Positions 52,652-63,799 of a DNA stretch of 64,000 bases are shown in pieces. Numbering within the stretch: position 1 is the first letter of the stretch; every line of letters begins with the position of its first letter. A program made the position numbers and the translations under genes. This DNA is from Variovorax saccharolyticus. Lineage in GTDB: Bacteria > Pseudomonadota > Gammaproteobacteria > Burkholderiales > Burkholderiaceae_C. The stretch covers positions 372,001-436,000 of the forward strand of contig NZ_JASZYT010000005.1 of the NCBI RefSeq assembly GCF_030316765.1, written 5' to 3'. The notes beneath the pieces were generated by a model. It made no database searches, was not told the origin of the DNA, and worked only from the letters and a program-made list of their open reading frames with translations.

Positions 52652-53791
52652 TCAGCCGGGCGTGAAGGCCTCGTGCACCGCCGATTGCACCGAGCCCCCG
52701 AGCACGGCACCGCCGCCCGCGACGTAGATCCGCTCGCCGATCGCGGCGGCGCCGACCGCGTGCCGCGGCGTGGGCATCGGCGCGTGCTTCTGCCAGCTGT
52801 CGCCGGCCGGGTCGTAGCTTTCCATCTGGCCGAACACGGAGGCCTGGCGCGGCACGCCGCCGACCAGGATTCCGCCTTCGCCGCCCATGGCGTAGAAGCG
52901 CCCGCGCAGCACCACCAGGCCGTGGCCCGAGCGGGCCGTGGGCAGCGGCGCGCGCAACTCCCAGGTGTCGCGCGCCGGCAGGTAGACATGGTGCAGGTCG
53001 GTGTTGTATTCGAAGGTGTTGAAGCGTCCGCCCACCACGTGGATCGAGCCTGAGTGGGCGACGCAGCCGACGTGGTCGCGGGCGCCCGGCAGCGCCTTGC
53101 GCTGGCTCCAGCGATCGGCCTGCGGGTCGTAGACCTCGTGCCAGCCCACGCTGGCGCGTTCGCTCGCCGGCTCGGAAGCCCCGCCGATCAGGTGCAGCCG
53201 GCCGTCCAGCATGACCGCCGCGGCGGCGCCGCGCGGCCGCGGCAGCGGTGCGATCTCGCGCCAGCGATCGGTCGCGAGCTCGTAGGCGTAGGCCTGGGTG
53301 TCCGAGCGGCGGTTCTGCTCGACGAAGCCGCCCAGTGCATAGACGAAGCGCTCGTCCGACGCCACCGCCACATGGTTGGCGCCACGCGGCAGCGGGGCGC
53401 CCTGCAGCCAGCGGTCGAGCGCCGGATCGTAGATGTGGTGGTAGGCCCGGTTGACCGCGCCTTCGCCGTAGCCGCCGACCACGTGCATGCGCCCCGCGGT
53501 CGCGGTCGCCCATGCCATCTCGCTGCGCGGCAACGGCAGCGCGGCGCGCGCCGCCCAGCGGCCGGCCGGGCCCGCGGGCGCCGGGCTGTCGGTCTTGCGC
53601 TGCGACTCCTGCTCGGGCGTGAGGTGGTGCGGCACGCCGCCCTGCAGCCGTGCGTAGGGCTCGGCCGAGGAGGGCGCCGAGGGCAGGGCGGGGTGGCCGG
53701 CGTGCGGGGCATCGGGCGCGGGGGGCCGCGAGCCGGCGCAGCCCGAGAGGGCGGCGCCCGCGGCGGAGAGCAGAAGCTGGCGGCGTTGCAT
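52652..53791 (-). CDS. Exported Kelch-repeat lipoprotein
   Basis: 379 residues. MQRRQLLLSAAGAALSGCAG combines an RR-start with a lipobox (LSGC), so it may be a Tat- or Sec-exported lipoprotein. The mature chain carries six Kelch-type repeats (RMHVVGGYGEG, FVYALGGFVEQ, RLHLIGGASEP, SIHVVGGRFNT, RFYAMGGEGGI, RIYVAGGGAVL), each followed by YDPxxDRW-type turns: a beta propeller. Probably binds protein or carbohydrate; target unknown. It ends 5 bases from the convergent permease stop. Confidence 0.8.
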   Translation of the reverse strand: MQRRQLLLSAAGAALSGCAGSRPPAPDAPHAGHPALPSAPSSAEPYARLQGGVPHHLTPEQESQRKTDSPAPAGPAGRWAARAALPLPRSEMAWATATAGRMHVVGGYGEGAVNRAYHHIYDPALDRWLQGAPLPRGANHVAVASDERFVYALGGFVEQNRRSDTQAYAYELATDRWREIAPLPRPRGAAAAVMLDGRLHLIGGASEPASERASVGWHEVYDPQADRWSQRKALPGARDHVGCVAHSGSIHVVGGRFNTFEYNTDLHHVYLPARDTWELRAPLPTARSGHGLVVLRGRFYAMGGEGGILVGGVPRQASVFGQMESYDPAGDSWQKHAPMPTPRHAVGAAAIGERIYVAGGGAVLGGSVQSAVHEAFTPG

Positions 53792-53933
53792 GGCGAAAGG
53801 CACTCCCGGGCGGTTGGAACGTGCCGCGCAGCTTAAGGCCTGCAGGGGTGCGCCGGGCAACCCCCGTCGACGGGCGGCGGAGGTCGTGCTTCAATCGTGC
53901 CAAGGCGGATCACACGCCGCTGGAGACCCCCCG

Positions 53934-54710
53934 ATGCCCGTGCGCAGTCCGCTCTACCTGCTCGAACGTTTCGACCCCGGCGTGGTCCAGCTCGACCGGG
54001 AGCTCCGGGTCATCGCGATGAACAGCCTGGCCCGGCGCCTGCTGCCGGTCGAGGACAAGCAGCCCTTCGAGAAGATGGTGCTGTCGTTCCATCCCGAGCG
54101 CTCGGTGGCCAAGGTCAAGTTCCTGCTCGACCAGGCCGAGTGCCCGGTCAGCAACCCGCCGCCGATGACCATGATCATCAACATCCCGGAGCGAGTGCTG
54201 CTGATCAAGGTGTCCAAGCTGTCCGACCTTCGCGGCGACACCACCGGCTACACGCTGATCTTCTACGACATCACCGAACTGGTGAGCGGCGAGCTGCTGG
54301 TGCAGCCGATGACGCCCGAGAGCCTGTCGATCGAGAAGCCCGCGCCGGCCAAGCGGCAACTGCACAAGATCCCGACCGTCTCGCAGAACCGGATCGTGCT
54401 GGTCGACGTCGAGACCGTCACCTACATCCGCTCCGAAGGCCACTACACCTGGGTCAGCACCGCGCAGGGATCGAGCTTCTGCAACCTCAACATCAGCGAC
54501 CTGGCCGAGCGGCTCGACGGTGCCTCATTCCTTCGCATCCATCGCAGCTACCTGGCGAACCTCGACTTCGCCGAGCAGATCCTGCGCGACGAAGGCCGGG
54601 TCAGCCTCAAGCTGCGCGGCGAGACCACGCCGCTGCCGGTGGCGCGCACCAGCGTGTCGCGGCTGCTCGAGCAACTCGGCATCGGCGAGGTCGACGCGCT
54701 GCGGACCTGA
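53934..54710 (+). CDS. rcoM: RcoM-type heme PAS-LytTR CO-sensing regulator
   Basis: 258 residues: PAS (10-110) and LytTR DNA-binding domain (about 145-250: RIVLVDVETVTYIRSEGHYT, FLRIHRSYLANLDFAEQI). The segment FHPERSVAKVKFLLDQ, then CPVSNPPPMTMIINIPERV, matches RcoM proteins. His53, Cys70 and Met80 correspond by alignment from memory to the RcoM heme ligands His74, Cys94 and Met104, with the same Cys-to-Met distance of 10. RcoM binds CO at heme and activates CO-oxidation genes. Form I cox genes follow 4.6 kb downstream, which strengthens the call. GGAG precedes ATG. Confidence 0.85.
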   Translation: MPVRSPLYLLERFDPGVVQLDRELRVIAMNSLARRLLPVEDKQPFEKMVLSFHPERSVAKVKFLLDQAECPVSNPPPMTMIINIPERVLLIKVSKLSDLRGDTTGYTLIFYDITELVSGELLVQPMTPESLSIEKPAPAKRQLHKIPTVSQNRIVLVDVETVTYIRSEGHYTWVSTAQGSSFCNLNISDLAERLDGASFLRIHRSYLANLDFAEQILRDEGRVSLKLRGETTPLPVARTSVSRLLEQLGIGEVDALRT

Positions 54711-54745
54711 GCTGCGACGCCGCCTCGCCGCTGCCTGGGCGCCGC

Positions 54746-55735
54746 TCAGGGCGAGGTCGGCGAGCGCGGCTTGAGCTTGTCGGCTTCGGCCACCGGGAAC
54801 GGGAAGCCCAGCTTCACCGACTGCCCGCGCACCCGGTTCTGCGCCTGGCACTTGCTCACGCAGATGGTGGCCGGCGGTGCCACTTCGATCGCGTCCTCGC
54901 CAGTCACCAGACCCATGCGCCCGCCGCTGGCCACGGCCCAGCGCGAGACGCCGCCGCAGTGCTGCACGACCACGCTGGGCGGCGTCGAGTTCGGCCGCTT
55001 CTGGATGACGTTGGAGCAGCTCGGGTCGACCAGGCGCGTCGCCACCTGGGGACTGTCGCGGCCGATGAAGCGGCGCGAGATGCCGTTGCCGAAGTTGATG
55101 CGCGCCGCCACCACGACGGTGGTGTCCTTGTAAGGCACGACATCGCCCTCCCGGTTGCGGAAGTTGCGGTTGTCGAAGTAGAAGGCCGACAGCGGGCTGA
55201 TGCCGTCGCCGGCCAGCACGTGGGTGATCTCGGTCGCCGTCTGGTCCGAGCGCTCCACTTCCATCTGGAAGACGCCGCCTGCTGCGCAATCCTTGGCCTG
55301 GATCTTCATTGCCACGCCGGGCCCTTCGCGCTGGAGCTCGATGTTCTCTTCGCCGAGTTCGAGCGCCAGGTCGCTGGTCAGGCGCAAGCCGCGGTGGTCG
55401 GGCGACTTGCTGGCGAACACCGGCGTGACGACGCCGTTCGTCATGTCCAGCGGATTGGCGGTCGGCAGGAAAGCGTAGTTGCGGATGCCCAGCGTGGCGG
55501 CATCCACCTCGAAGCGGACGTAGCGGCCCTGCACCACGAAAGTGGCGCCGACCTGCGCGGCCGGCACGTTGACGTCCTGGGCGCCGCTGCGGCCGAGGAC
55601 GGTGAATCCGCCACCCTCGCAGCCTTCCGACTTGGCGGCGTAGGCGGAGACGGCGATCAGGCCGGCCATCACGACGCCGGCGCCGCGCAGGCTCCGGTCG
55701 AGGCGGCGGGGAAATCCGAGGCGATGTTCATTCAT
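54746..55735 (-). CDS. Exported protein of unknown function
   Basis: 329 residues. A signal peptide (SLRGAGVVMAGLIAVSAYAA) is followed by a soluble chain with at least eight cysteines (SEGCEGGGF, IQAKDCAAGG, DPSCSNV, QHCGGVSRW, ICVSKCQAQN), so several disulfides are likely. Beta-rich pattern (VGATFVVQGRYVRFEVDAAT). AGGAG before ATG fixes the start. Not recognised; it lies beside a Gly-rich exported protein gene read in the same direction. Confidence 0.6.
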   Translation of the reverse strand: MNEHRLGFPRRLDRSLRGAGVVMAGLIAVSAYAAKSEGCEGGGFTVLGRSGAQDVNVPAAQVGATFVVQGRYVRFEVDAATLGIRNYAFLPTANPLDMTNGVVTPVFASKSPDHRGLRLTSDLALELGEENIELQREGPGVAMKIQAKDCAAGGVFQMEVERSDQTATEITHVLAGDGISPLSAFYFDNRNFRNREGDVVPYKDTTVVVAARINFGNGISRRFIGRDSPQVATRLVDPSCSNVIQKRPNSTPPSVVVQHCGGVSRWAVASGGRMGLVTGEDAIEVAPPATICVSKCQAQNRVRGQSVKLGFPFPVAEADKLKPRSPTSP

Positions 55736-55843
55736 GTCTTGCTCCTGTGTGAGCGCGCAGTGGCGCGCAGAGATGTCTCGAAGGGTCCGTATCGCTCGCC
55801 GATGCGCTTCTGCGCCTGGGGCCGAGTGATGAGTGCCGTCGCA

Positions 55844-56362
55844 TCAGCGATGTCCGGGCGGGTCGTCGGCGCCGTGGCCGAGGCCGTGTCCGGCGTCATG
55901 TCCGGGTGGGTCGTCCGCGCCATGGCCAATGCCGTGGCCCGGCGCGTTGTTGGCGCCCTGGGCGCCTCCGCCCTGGCCCGGTCCGGAGTTGGCGCTTCCG
56001 GGGCCGCTGTTGCCGCTTCCGCTGCCACTTCCACTTCCACTGCTCGCGCTGCTTCCGCTGCTGCTACTGCTTCCGCTGCTCCCACTGCTGCTGCTGCCGG
56101 ATGACCCGCTGCCGGAGGACGATGCACCTGCGCCGGAGCCCGAGCCGGAGCCGGAGCCGCTGGACCCGCTGCTGCCACCACCACCGCCACCGCCACTGCT
56201 TCCGCTGCCGCTGCCGCTGCTTCCGCCGCCACCACCACCACCACCACCCCCACCGCCGCCGCCGCCACCACCGCCACCACCGTGCGCCAGCGCCGATGCC
56301 GCAGCGACGCACAACGTCAACGCGACGATGCCCGCCGATCCCGTCTTCCTGAACTTGACCAT
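55844..56362 (-). CDS. Exported Gly/Ser-rich low-complexity protein
   Basis: 172 residues: signal peptide (AGIVALTLCVAAASALA, then His), an unbroken run of about 20 glycines, a long Gly/Ser tract (residues ~50-130) and a His/Gly/Asp tail with two copies of GHGADDPPGH. The tail could bind metal. No folded domain. It shares its divergent promoter region with DUF6502, whose partner gene also ends in a Gly/Ser tract. Confidence 0.6.
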   Translation of the reverse strand: MVKFRKTGSAGIVALTLCVAAASALAHGGGGGGGGGGGGGGGGGGGGSSGSGSGSSGGGGGGGSSGSSGSGSGSGSGAGASSSGSGSSGSSSSGSSGSSSSSGSSASSGSGSGSGSGNSGPGSANSGPGQGGGAQGANNAPGHGIGHGADDPPGHDAGHGLGHGADDPPGHR

Positions 56363-56435
56363 GACGCTCTCCAAGAAATGTTGAAAGGCATGTCCGCCGC
56401 CGCGCTCCGCCCCTCGCGCGCTTCTGGACCACTGA

Positions 56436-56514
56436 CGCGGGAAAAATTCCCGCGACGGGGTGGAGAATAGGTGGGAAAATTTTCCACGTCAATAAATGTG
56501 TAAAAATTTCCCAC
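56436..56514. promoter_or_regulatory. Three palindromic GGGAAAA-type sites in a divergent promoter
   Basis: CGCGGGAA-aaa-TTCCCGCG (56436-56454, perfect), GTGGGAAAATTTTCCAC (56471-56487, with perfect core GGAAAATTTTCC) and GTGTAAAAATTTCCCAC (56498-56514) lie in tandem, about 34 and 27 bases centre to centre. They lie between the Gly-rich gene and the DUF6502 gene and are the most AT-rich stretch nearby. They look like repeated operators of one dimeric regulator. Confidence 0.6.
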
Positions 56515-56568
56515 GAGTCTGGGCTAAACTGATTCCCTGCCGGCTTCCCTCATTTCCTGCTCGCGCCC

Positions 56569-57507
56569 ATGTCCGACTCCGCTCCATCCCACGCAACGCC
56601 GCCTCGCGCCCTGGTGCAGGCGCTGCGCCATGCATTGCGGCCGCTGGTCAAGCTCATGCTCTCTCGCGGCGTGACCTTCACCTATGCCAGCGAGTTGCTG
56701 AAGTCGCTGTTCGTCGAGGTGGCGGATCGCGACTTCCGCATCGATGGCAAGGAGCCGACGGACAGCCGGGTCAGCCTCGTTTCCGGCGTCCACCGCAAGG
56801 AAGTCAGCCGCCTGCGGCAAGCCCTGGAATCGGGCGAAGAGACCGTGCCCGAGGTGGTTTCCCTCGGCGCCCAGGTAGTCGCGCAATGGATGGGAGCGCC
56901 GCCCTATGTCGATGACGCCGGCCAGCCGCTGCCGCTGGCGCGGTTCGCGAGCGAGGGTGCCGAGCAGTCCTTCGAGGCGCTGGTCGCCCGCGTGAACCGC
57001 GACATCCGTCCCCGCGTCGTGCTGGACGAATGGCTTCGACTGGGCGTGGTGCACATCGACGAGGGCGGCCGCGTGTGCCTGAACGTCGGCGCATTCGTGC
57101 CGACCAAGGGTTTCGACGAGCTGAGCTTCTACCTGGGCCACAACCTGCACGACCATGCCGCGGCGGCGGTTCACAACCTGCTGGGCGAGCAGCCTCCCTT
57201 CATGGAGCGCAGCGTGCACTACGACGGACTGGGCGCGGCGGCCGTCGGCCAGCTCGCCGAACAGGCCCGCTCGCTGGGCATGCAGGCACTGGTGGCCGTG
57301 AACAAGAACGCGCTGGCACTGGCCAAGCGGTCTGTCGACGACGATGCGCCGCGTCGGCGCATGACCTTCGGCGTCTACTTCTATGCCGACGCGGCGGGTT
57401 CGCCCATGGCGGCACCGGATGCGGAGTCGCCGGAGGCCGGGCGCTCGCCGGCCGTCGCGCCTTCGCCCTCGCGGTCGTCGCGCGGCGGCAAGAAGGAAGC
57501 GGGATGA
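56569..57507 (+). CDS. DUF6502 protein, possible DNA-binding regulator
   Basis: 312 residues. LVKLMLSRGVTFTYASELLK and DSRVSLVSGVHRKEVSRLRQ read like the helix-turn-helix parts of a winged helix (SLVSGVHRKEVSRLR). A middle domain (FEALVARVNRDIRPRVVLDE) and a Ser/Arg/Lys-rich tail follow. DUF6502 genes commonly sit beside DUF5666 genes. The three palindromes just upstream make autoregulation plausible. The stop overlaps the DUF5666 start (ATGA). Confidence 0.7.
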   Translation: MSDSAPSHATPPRALVQALRHALRPLVKLMLSRGVTFTYASELLKSLFVEVADRDFRIDGKEPTDSRVSLVSGVHRKEVSRLRQALESGEETVPEVVSLGAQVVAQWMGAPPYVDDAGQPLPLARFASEGAEQSFEALVARVNRDIRPRVVLDEWLRLGVVHIDEGGRVCLNVGAFVPTKGFDELSFYLGHNLHDHAAAAVHNLLGEQPPFMERSVHYDGLGAAAVGQLAEQARSLGMQALVAVNKNALALAKRSVDDDAPRRRMTFGVYFYADAAGSPMAAPDAESPEAGRSPAVAPSPSRSSRGGKKEAG

Positions 57508-59108
57508 CCGCCCGCCTGTCGCAGCGGCTGGGCCGCCTGATGCTGCTGGCCTCGTTGCTGGCGCTGCCGGCATGGCGGGTGGCCGCGCAGGACCTGTGCC
57601 AGGCCGGTGGATCGCCGGTGAACCCGGCCGCATCGACCGGGCCGGGCGAACTCGGCGGCAAGGGCGGCGGAAGAGGAGGCATCGGCGGCACGGGTGTCAC
57701 GGCGCAAGGCGGCAACGGCAGCGGCGGCATCGGTGGCACGGGGGCGACGGCACGGGCGCCCGATCCGACCGGGGGCATCGGCGGCACCGGCATCGTCGGC
57801 GTGATCACCGGCTTCGCCAGCATCTGCGTCAACGGGCTGGAGGTGCAGTTCGATACGAACACCCCGGTCGTGGACAACGGCCGGCCGGCGTCCGCACGCG
57901 GCTTGGCCGTGGGGCAGGTGGTCGCGGTGCGCGCGACCGGGCCGGACCACGACCTGCGCGCCCAGGCGATCGCCGTGCTGCATGCGCTGGTGGGGCCGGT
58001 CGAGTCCGTCGATGCCGCGGCGGGCACGCTGCGGGTGCTCGGCGAGCGCGCCAAGGCAGTCGCTCCCGCAGCGCTGGGCGGCTTGCGGGCCGGGGACTGG
58101 GTGCGACTCAGCGGCCACCGGCAGGCCGATGGCGTGCTGGCGGCCTCGCGCATCGAGGCGCTGCCTTCCCGGGCACCTCGCCAGGCGCAGGTCGCGGGCC
58201 GCGTGAATGCGATCACCTCCGATGCCATGCAGGTCGACGGCACGCGCGTCAGCCTGAATGCGCGTGCCTTGCCGCGCGGCCTCGGCCGCGGCCGCGAGGT
58301 GCTGGTCACCGGCCAATGGAATGCCGGCGTCCTGACGGCGCAGCAGGTCACGCTCGACCCGACCCGCGAGCAGCTCGGCATGGTGCGGGACGTGGTCCTC
58401 GAAGGCTACGTCCAGGAGATCGGGGCGGGATCTTTCAGCCTCGGCAGCGGCGACCTGCAACTCGACGCCGGGGCTCGGGTGGTCGGCGGCGGACCGGCCG
58501 ACCTGGTCGTGAATCAACTCGTTCGCGTCACCGGACGCATGGACGCGGAGCGTCGCATCGTGATCGATCAGGTCGTGATCGAGGCGGGCGGACCCAGCGG
58601 TGGATCGGGCAGCGCTTCCGGATCTGGGCAGGGGTCGAGTGGGTCCAGCGGCTCGAGTGGGTCCAGTGGTTCGAGTGGTTCAAGTGGTTCAAGTGGTTCA
58701 AGTGGTTCGAGTGGTTCGAGTGGCTCCGGCAGTTCCGGCAGTTCCGGCAGTTCCGGGAGTTCCGGGAGTTCCGGCAGTTCCGGCAGTTCCGGCAGTTCAG
58801 GTTCGTCGGGAAGCTCCGGGAGTTCCGGTGGCTCGAGCGGCAGTGGGGGAAGCGACGGTGGCAGCGGAAGCGGCAGCAGCGGTAGCGGTGGCGGCAGCGG
58901 CGGAAGTGGCAGCGGCGGTAGCGGTGGCGGCAGTGGTGGAAGTGGTGGAAGTGGCAGCGGCGGCAGTGGTGGCAGTGGCAGCGGAGGCAGTGGCGGCGGC
59001 AGTGGTGGAAGTGGCGGCGGAGGCAGCGGCGGCGGCAGTGGCGGGAGCGGCGGCGGCGGCGGAAGCGGCGGAAGCGGAGGCAGCGGCGGAAGCGGCAGCG
59101 GAAAGTAA
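57504..59108 (+). CDS. Exported DUF5666 protein with Gly/Ser repeat tail
   Basis: 534 residues. Signal peptide (LMLLASLLALPAWRVAAQ), a Gly-rich linker with GGIGGTG repeats (residues 50-95), then four consecutive OB-like DUF5666 units of 55-65 residues (GVITGFASICVNGLEVQFDT; VGPVESVDAAAGTLRVLG; VAGRVNAITSDAMQVDG; LEGYVQEIGAGSFSLGSG). Residues ~368-534 are almost pure Gly and Ser. Function unknown; likely cell-surface or periplasmic. Coupled by ATGA overlap to the DUF6502 gene. Confidence 0.75.
   Translation: MTARLSQRLGRLMLLASLLALPAWRVAAQDLCQAGGSPVNPAASTGPGELGGKGGGRGGIGGTGVTAQGGNGSGGIGGTGATARAPDPTGGIGGTGIVGVITGFASICVNGLEVQFDTNTPVVDNGRPASARGLAVGQVVAVRATGPDHDLRAQAIAVLHALVGPVESVDAAAGTLRVLGERAKAVAPAALGGLRAGDWVRLSGHRQADGVLAASRIEALPSRAPRQAQVAGRVNAITSDAMQVDGTRVSLNARALPRGLGRGREVLVTGQWNAGVLTAQQVTLDPTREQLGMVRDVVLEGYVQEIGAGSFSLGSGDLQLDAGARVVGGGPADLVVNQLVRVTGRMDAERRIVIDQVVIEAGGPSGGSGSASGSGQGSSGSSGSSGSSGSSGSSGSSGSSGSSGSSGSGSSGSSGSSGSSGSSGSSGSSGSSGSSGSSGSSGGSSGSGGSDGGSGSGSSGSGGGSGGSGSGGSGGGSGGSGGSGSGGSGGSGSGGSGGGSGGSGGGGSGGGSGGSGGGGGSGGSGGSGGSGSGK
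58626..59105 (+). repeat. Short tandem repeats encoding a Gly/Ser tract
   Basis: The 3' third of the DUF5666 gene is built from degenerate repeats: 9-bp AGTGGTTCA/AGTGGTTCG units (58626-58728), about eight 9-bp AGTTCCGGC-type units (58729-58800), then mixed GGCAGCGGC-type units to the end. All keep frame. The tract length is likely to vary between strains by slippage. Confidence 0.75.
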
Positions 59109-59165
59109 AGCGGCGAGTTGAAGGCTCGCCCGGGAAAACCCGAGACGCCGGCCCGCCTGCCGCCG

Positions 59166-59216
59166 TTCATGCACCCGGCGCCGCCATTCGTGCTTGTGAA
59201 GCGGCTGTTCGTGCTT
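59166..59216 (+). promoter_or_regulatory. Three 21-bp-spaced direct repeats upstream of coxM
   Basis: TTCATGCAC at 59166, TTCGTGCTT at 59187 and TTCGTGCTT at 59208 start exactly 21 bases apart, on the same face of the helix. LytTR-domain regulators bind direct repeats of about 9 bp with this period. The block lies 69 bases before the coxM start and is a strong candidate RcoM operator. Confidence 0.6.
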
Positions 59217-59284
59217 TGGTGCCTGCGGTCGAAACCCGGTCGTCTTAACTTCTGCGGGCGACCCCTCGCCAGGAGACAACAACG

Positions 59285-60148
59285 ATGATCCCAGCCGGAT
59301 TCGACTATCACGCGCCCCGCTCGGTGGGCGATGCGATCTCGCTGCTCGGGCAGTACGGCAGCGATGCCAAGCTGCTGGCCGGCGGCCACAGCCTGCTGCC
59401 GATGATGAAGCTGCGATTCGCGCAACCGGCACACCTGATCGACCTGAACCGCATCGAGGCGCTGCGCGGCATCCGGGAGGAGGGCGACACGATCGTGATC
59501 GGCGCGATGACGGTCGAGAACGAGCTGATCGCCTCGGCGCTGCTGCAGCACAAGCTGCCATTGCTGCCTGAGGCGGCCAGGCAGATCGCCGATCCGCAGG
59601 TGCGCAACCGCGGCACCATCGGCGGCGATATCGCGCATGGCGACCCGGGCAACGACCATCCTGCGCTGTCGATCGCGCTGGACGCCGTGTTCGTGCTCGA
59701 AGGTCCCCAGGGCACGCGCCAGGTCGACGCCGACGGTTTCTTCCAGGGCACCTACATGACCGCCATGGCCGAGGACGAGGTGCTGACCGCGATCCGCATC
59801 CCGGCGCTCGCCTCCGGCACCGGCTACGCCTACCAGAAGCTCAAGCGCAAGACCGGGGACTGGGCCACCGCCGCGGCCGCGGTCGTGATGCGGGTGGACG
59901 GCGGCAACGTGAGCCATGTCCGCATCGCGCTGACGAACCTGGCGCCGACCGCCCTGCGGGCCCGCGATGCCGAAGACGCGCTGCTCGGCAAGCCACCGAG
60001 CGATGCCGCGATCACCGATGCGGCCGCGCGGGCGATGGCGATCTGCGACCCGGCCGAAGACCTGCGCGGCGACCGCGACTACAAGATCGCGATGGCCGGC
60101 CAGATGGTGCAGCGCGCGCTGCGCCTGGCGCTGTCGCGCTGCAAATAA
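59285..60148 (+). CDS. coxM: Aerobic CO dehydrogenase medium (FAD) subunit
   Basis: 287 residues. [16 protein letters not shown] begins the FAD-binding domain; [13 protein letters not shown] and [14 protein letters not shown] are the two flavin-contact motifs of CoxM. The C-terminal CO dehydrogenase flavoprotein domain follows. It carries electrons from the coxS clusters to FAD and the respiratory quinones. AGGAGACAA precedes ATG. First gene of the cox operon in the usual order M-S-L. Confidence 0.92.
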   Translation: MIPAGFDYHAPRSVGDAISLLGQYGSDAKLLAGGHSLLPMMKLRFAQPAHLIDLNRIEALRGIREEGDTIVIGAMTVENELIASALLQHKLPLLPEAARQIADPQVRNRGTIGGDIAHGDPGNDHPALSIALDAVFVLEGPQGTRQVDADGFFQGTYMTAMAEDEVLTAIRIPALASGTGYAYQKLKRKTGDWATAAAAVVMRVDGGNVSHVRIALTNLAPTALRARDAEDALLGKPPSDAAITDAAARAMAICDPAEDLRGDRDYKIAMAGQMVQRALRLALSRCK

Positions 60149-60170
60149 GAACGACGAAGGAGCAGACCCC

Positions 60171-60661
<491 letters not shown>

Positions 60662-60665
<4 letters not shown>

Positions 60666-60732
60666 GCACGCCCGGCCGCCCGAAGTGCGAATTCCCCCTC
60701 GGGGGGACGGCGCGCAGCGCCAAGGGGGTCCA

Positions 60733-60736
<4 letters not shown>
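60662..60736 (+). CDS. 24-codon linker frame across a hairpin spacer
   Basis: ATG overlaps the coxS stop (ATGA) and the stop TGA overlaps the coxL ATG (ATGA), so ribosomes could pass from coxS to coxL without a break. The peptide ([19 protein letters not shown], then AKGVQ) is probably not functional itself. The DNA contains CCCCC/GGGGG (60694-60706) and GGCGC-gca-GCGCC (60709-60721) hairpins, and its final AAGGGGG serves as ribosome binding site for coxL. It resembles intergenic repeats of Comamonadaceae. Confidence 0.4.
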
Positions 60737-63147
<2,411 letters not shown>

Positions 63148-63171
63148 GGCGCCGCATCGAATCGAAGACCC

Positions 63172-63792
63172 ATGGAAGTCAAGCTGGACAAACGCTACCC
63201 GCTCGATGTCGATGCCGTGCGCGCCTGGACGCTGCTGGCCGACGTGCCGGCCACGGCCGGCTGCATGCCCGGCGCGGCGATCACCGAGAAGATCGACGAC
63301 ACGCACTACAAGGGCAGCGTCAAGGTCAAGGTGGGGCCGGCCAACGCGGCCTTCGCGGGCGACATCGAGGTGCTGGCGCTCGACGAGCTGCACCAGACGC
63401 TGCAGCTGCTGGGCAAGGGCTCGGACCGCGGCGGCTCGTCGGCGTCGATGAAGCTCACGGCCACGATCGAGGCCGGCGAGACGGCCGGCACATCGGTGCT
63501 GGCGGGCCAGGCCGAGGTGATCGTCAACGGCAAGTTCGCGCAGTTCGGCGGCCGGCTGATGGTGCAGGTGTCGGACATGCTGCTTGGCCAGTTCGTCGAC
63601 AACTTCCGCGTCGCGGCGGCGGCCTTGCCGGCGCCGCAGGCGAGCGCCGCTGCGGCGACCGCCATCGGGGCCGCGGCCGCGGCCGAGCCGGCCGCCGTGG
63701 CGCCGGCCAAACCCAACGAAATCAATGCGCTCGCGGTGTTCTGGCATCTGGTCAAGGGCTGGGTGGCCGGCCTCTTCGGCAAGCGCGCCTGA
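63172..63792 (+). CDS. coxG: CoxG membrane-recruitment protein
   Basis: 206 residues. An SRPBCC/CoxG lipid-binding domain (DVPATAGCMPGAAITEKIDD, VKVKVGPANAAFAGDIEV, GQAEVIVNGKFAQFGGRL) is followed by an Ala-rich linker and a hydrophobic C-terminal end (LAVFWHLVKGWVAGLFGKRA). CoxG anchors CO dehydrogenase to the membrane and may help quinone access. Normal position after coxL. Confidence 0.88.
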   Translation: MEVKLDKRYPLDVDAVRAWTLLADVPATAGCMPGAAITEKIDDTHYKGSVKVKVGPANAAFAGDIEVLALDELHQTLQLLGKGSDRGGSSASMKLTATIEAGETAGTSVLAGQAEVIVNGKFAQFGGRLMVQVSDMLLGQFVDNFRVAAAALPAPQASAAAATAIGAAAAAEPAAVAPAKPNEINALAVFWHLVKGWVAGLFGKRA

Positions 63793-63799
63793 GCCCGCC

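Noticed and set aside
53884..53902. TCGTGCTT and TCGTGCC upstream of the rcoM homologue as an autoregulatory site
   Set aside because: The two partial matches are 11 bases apart rather than 21, so they do not fit the coxM-type spacing; kept only as a weak note.
58626..59105. Regular short repeats considered as a CRISPR array
   Set aside because: Units are 9 bp, contiguous without spacers, and stay in frame as Gly/Ser codons of the DUF5666 protein.
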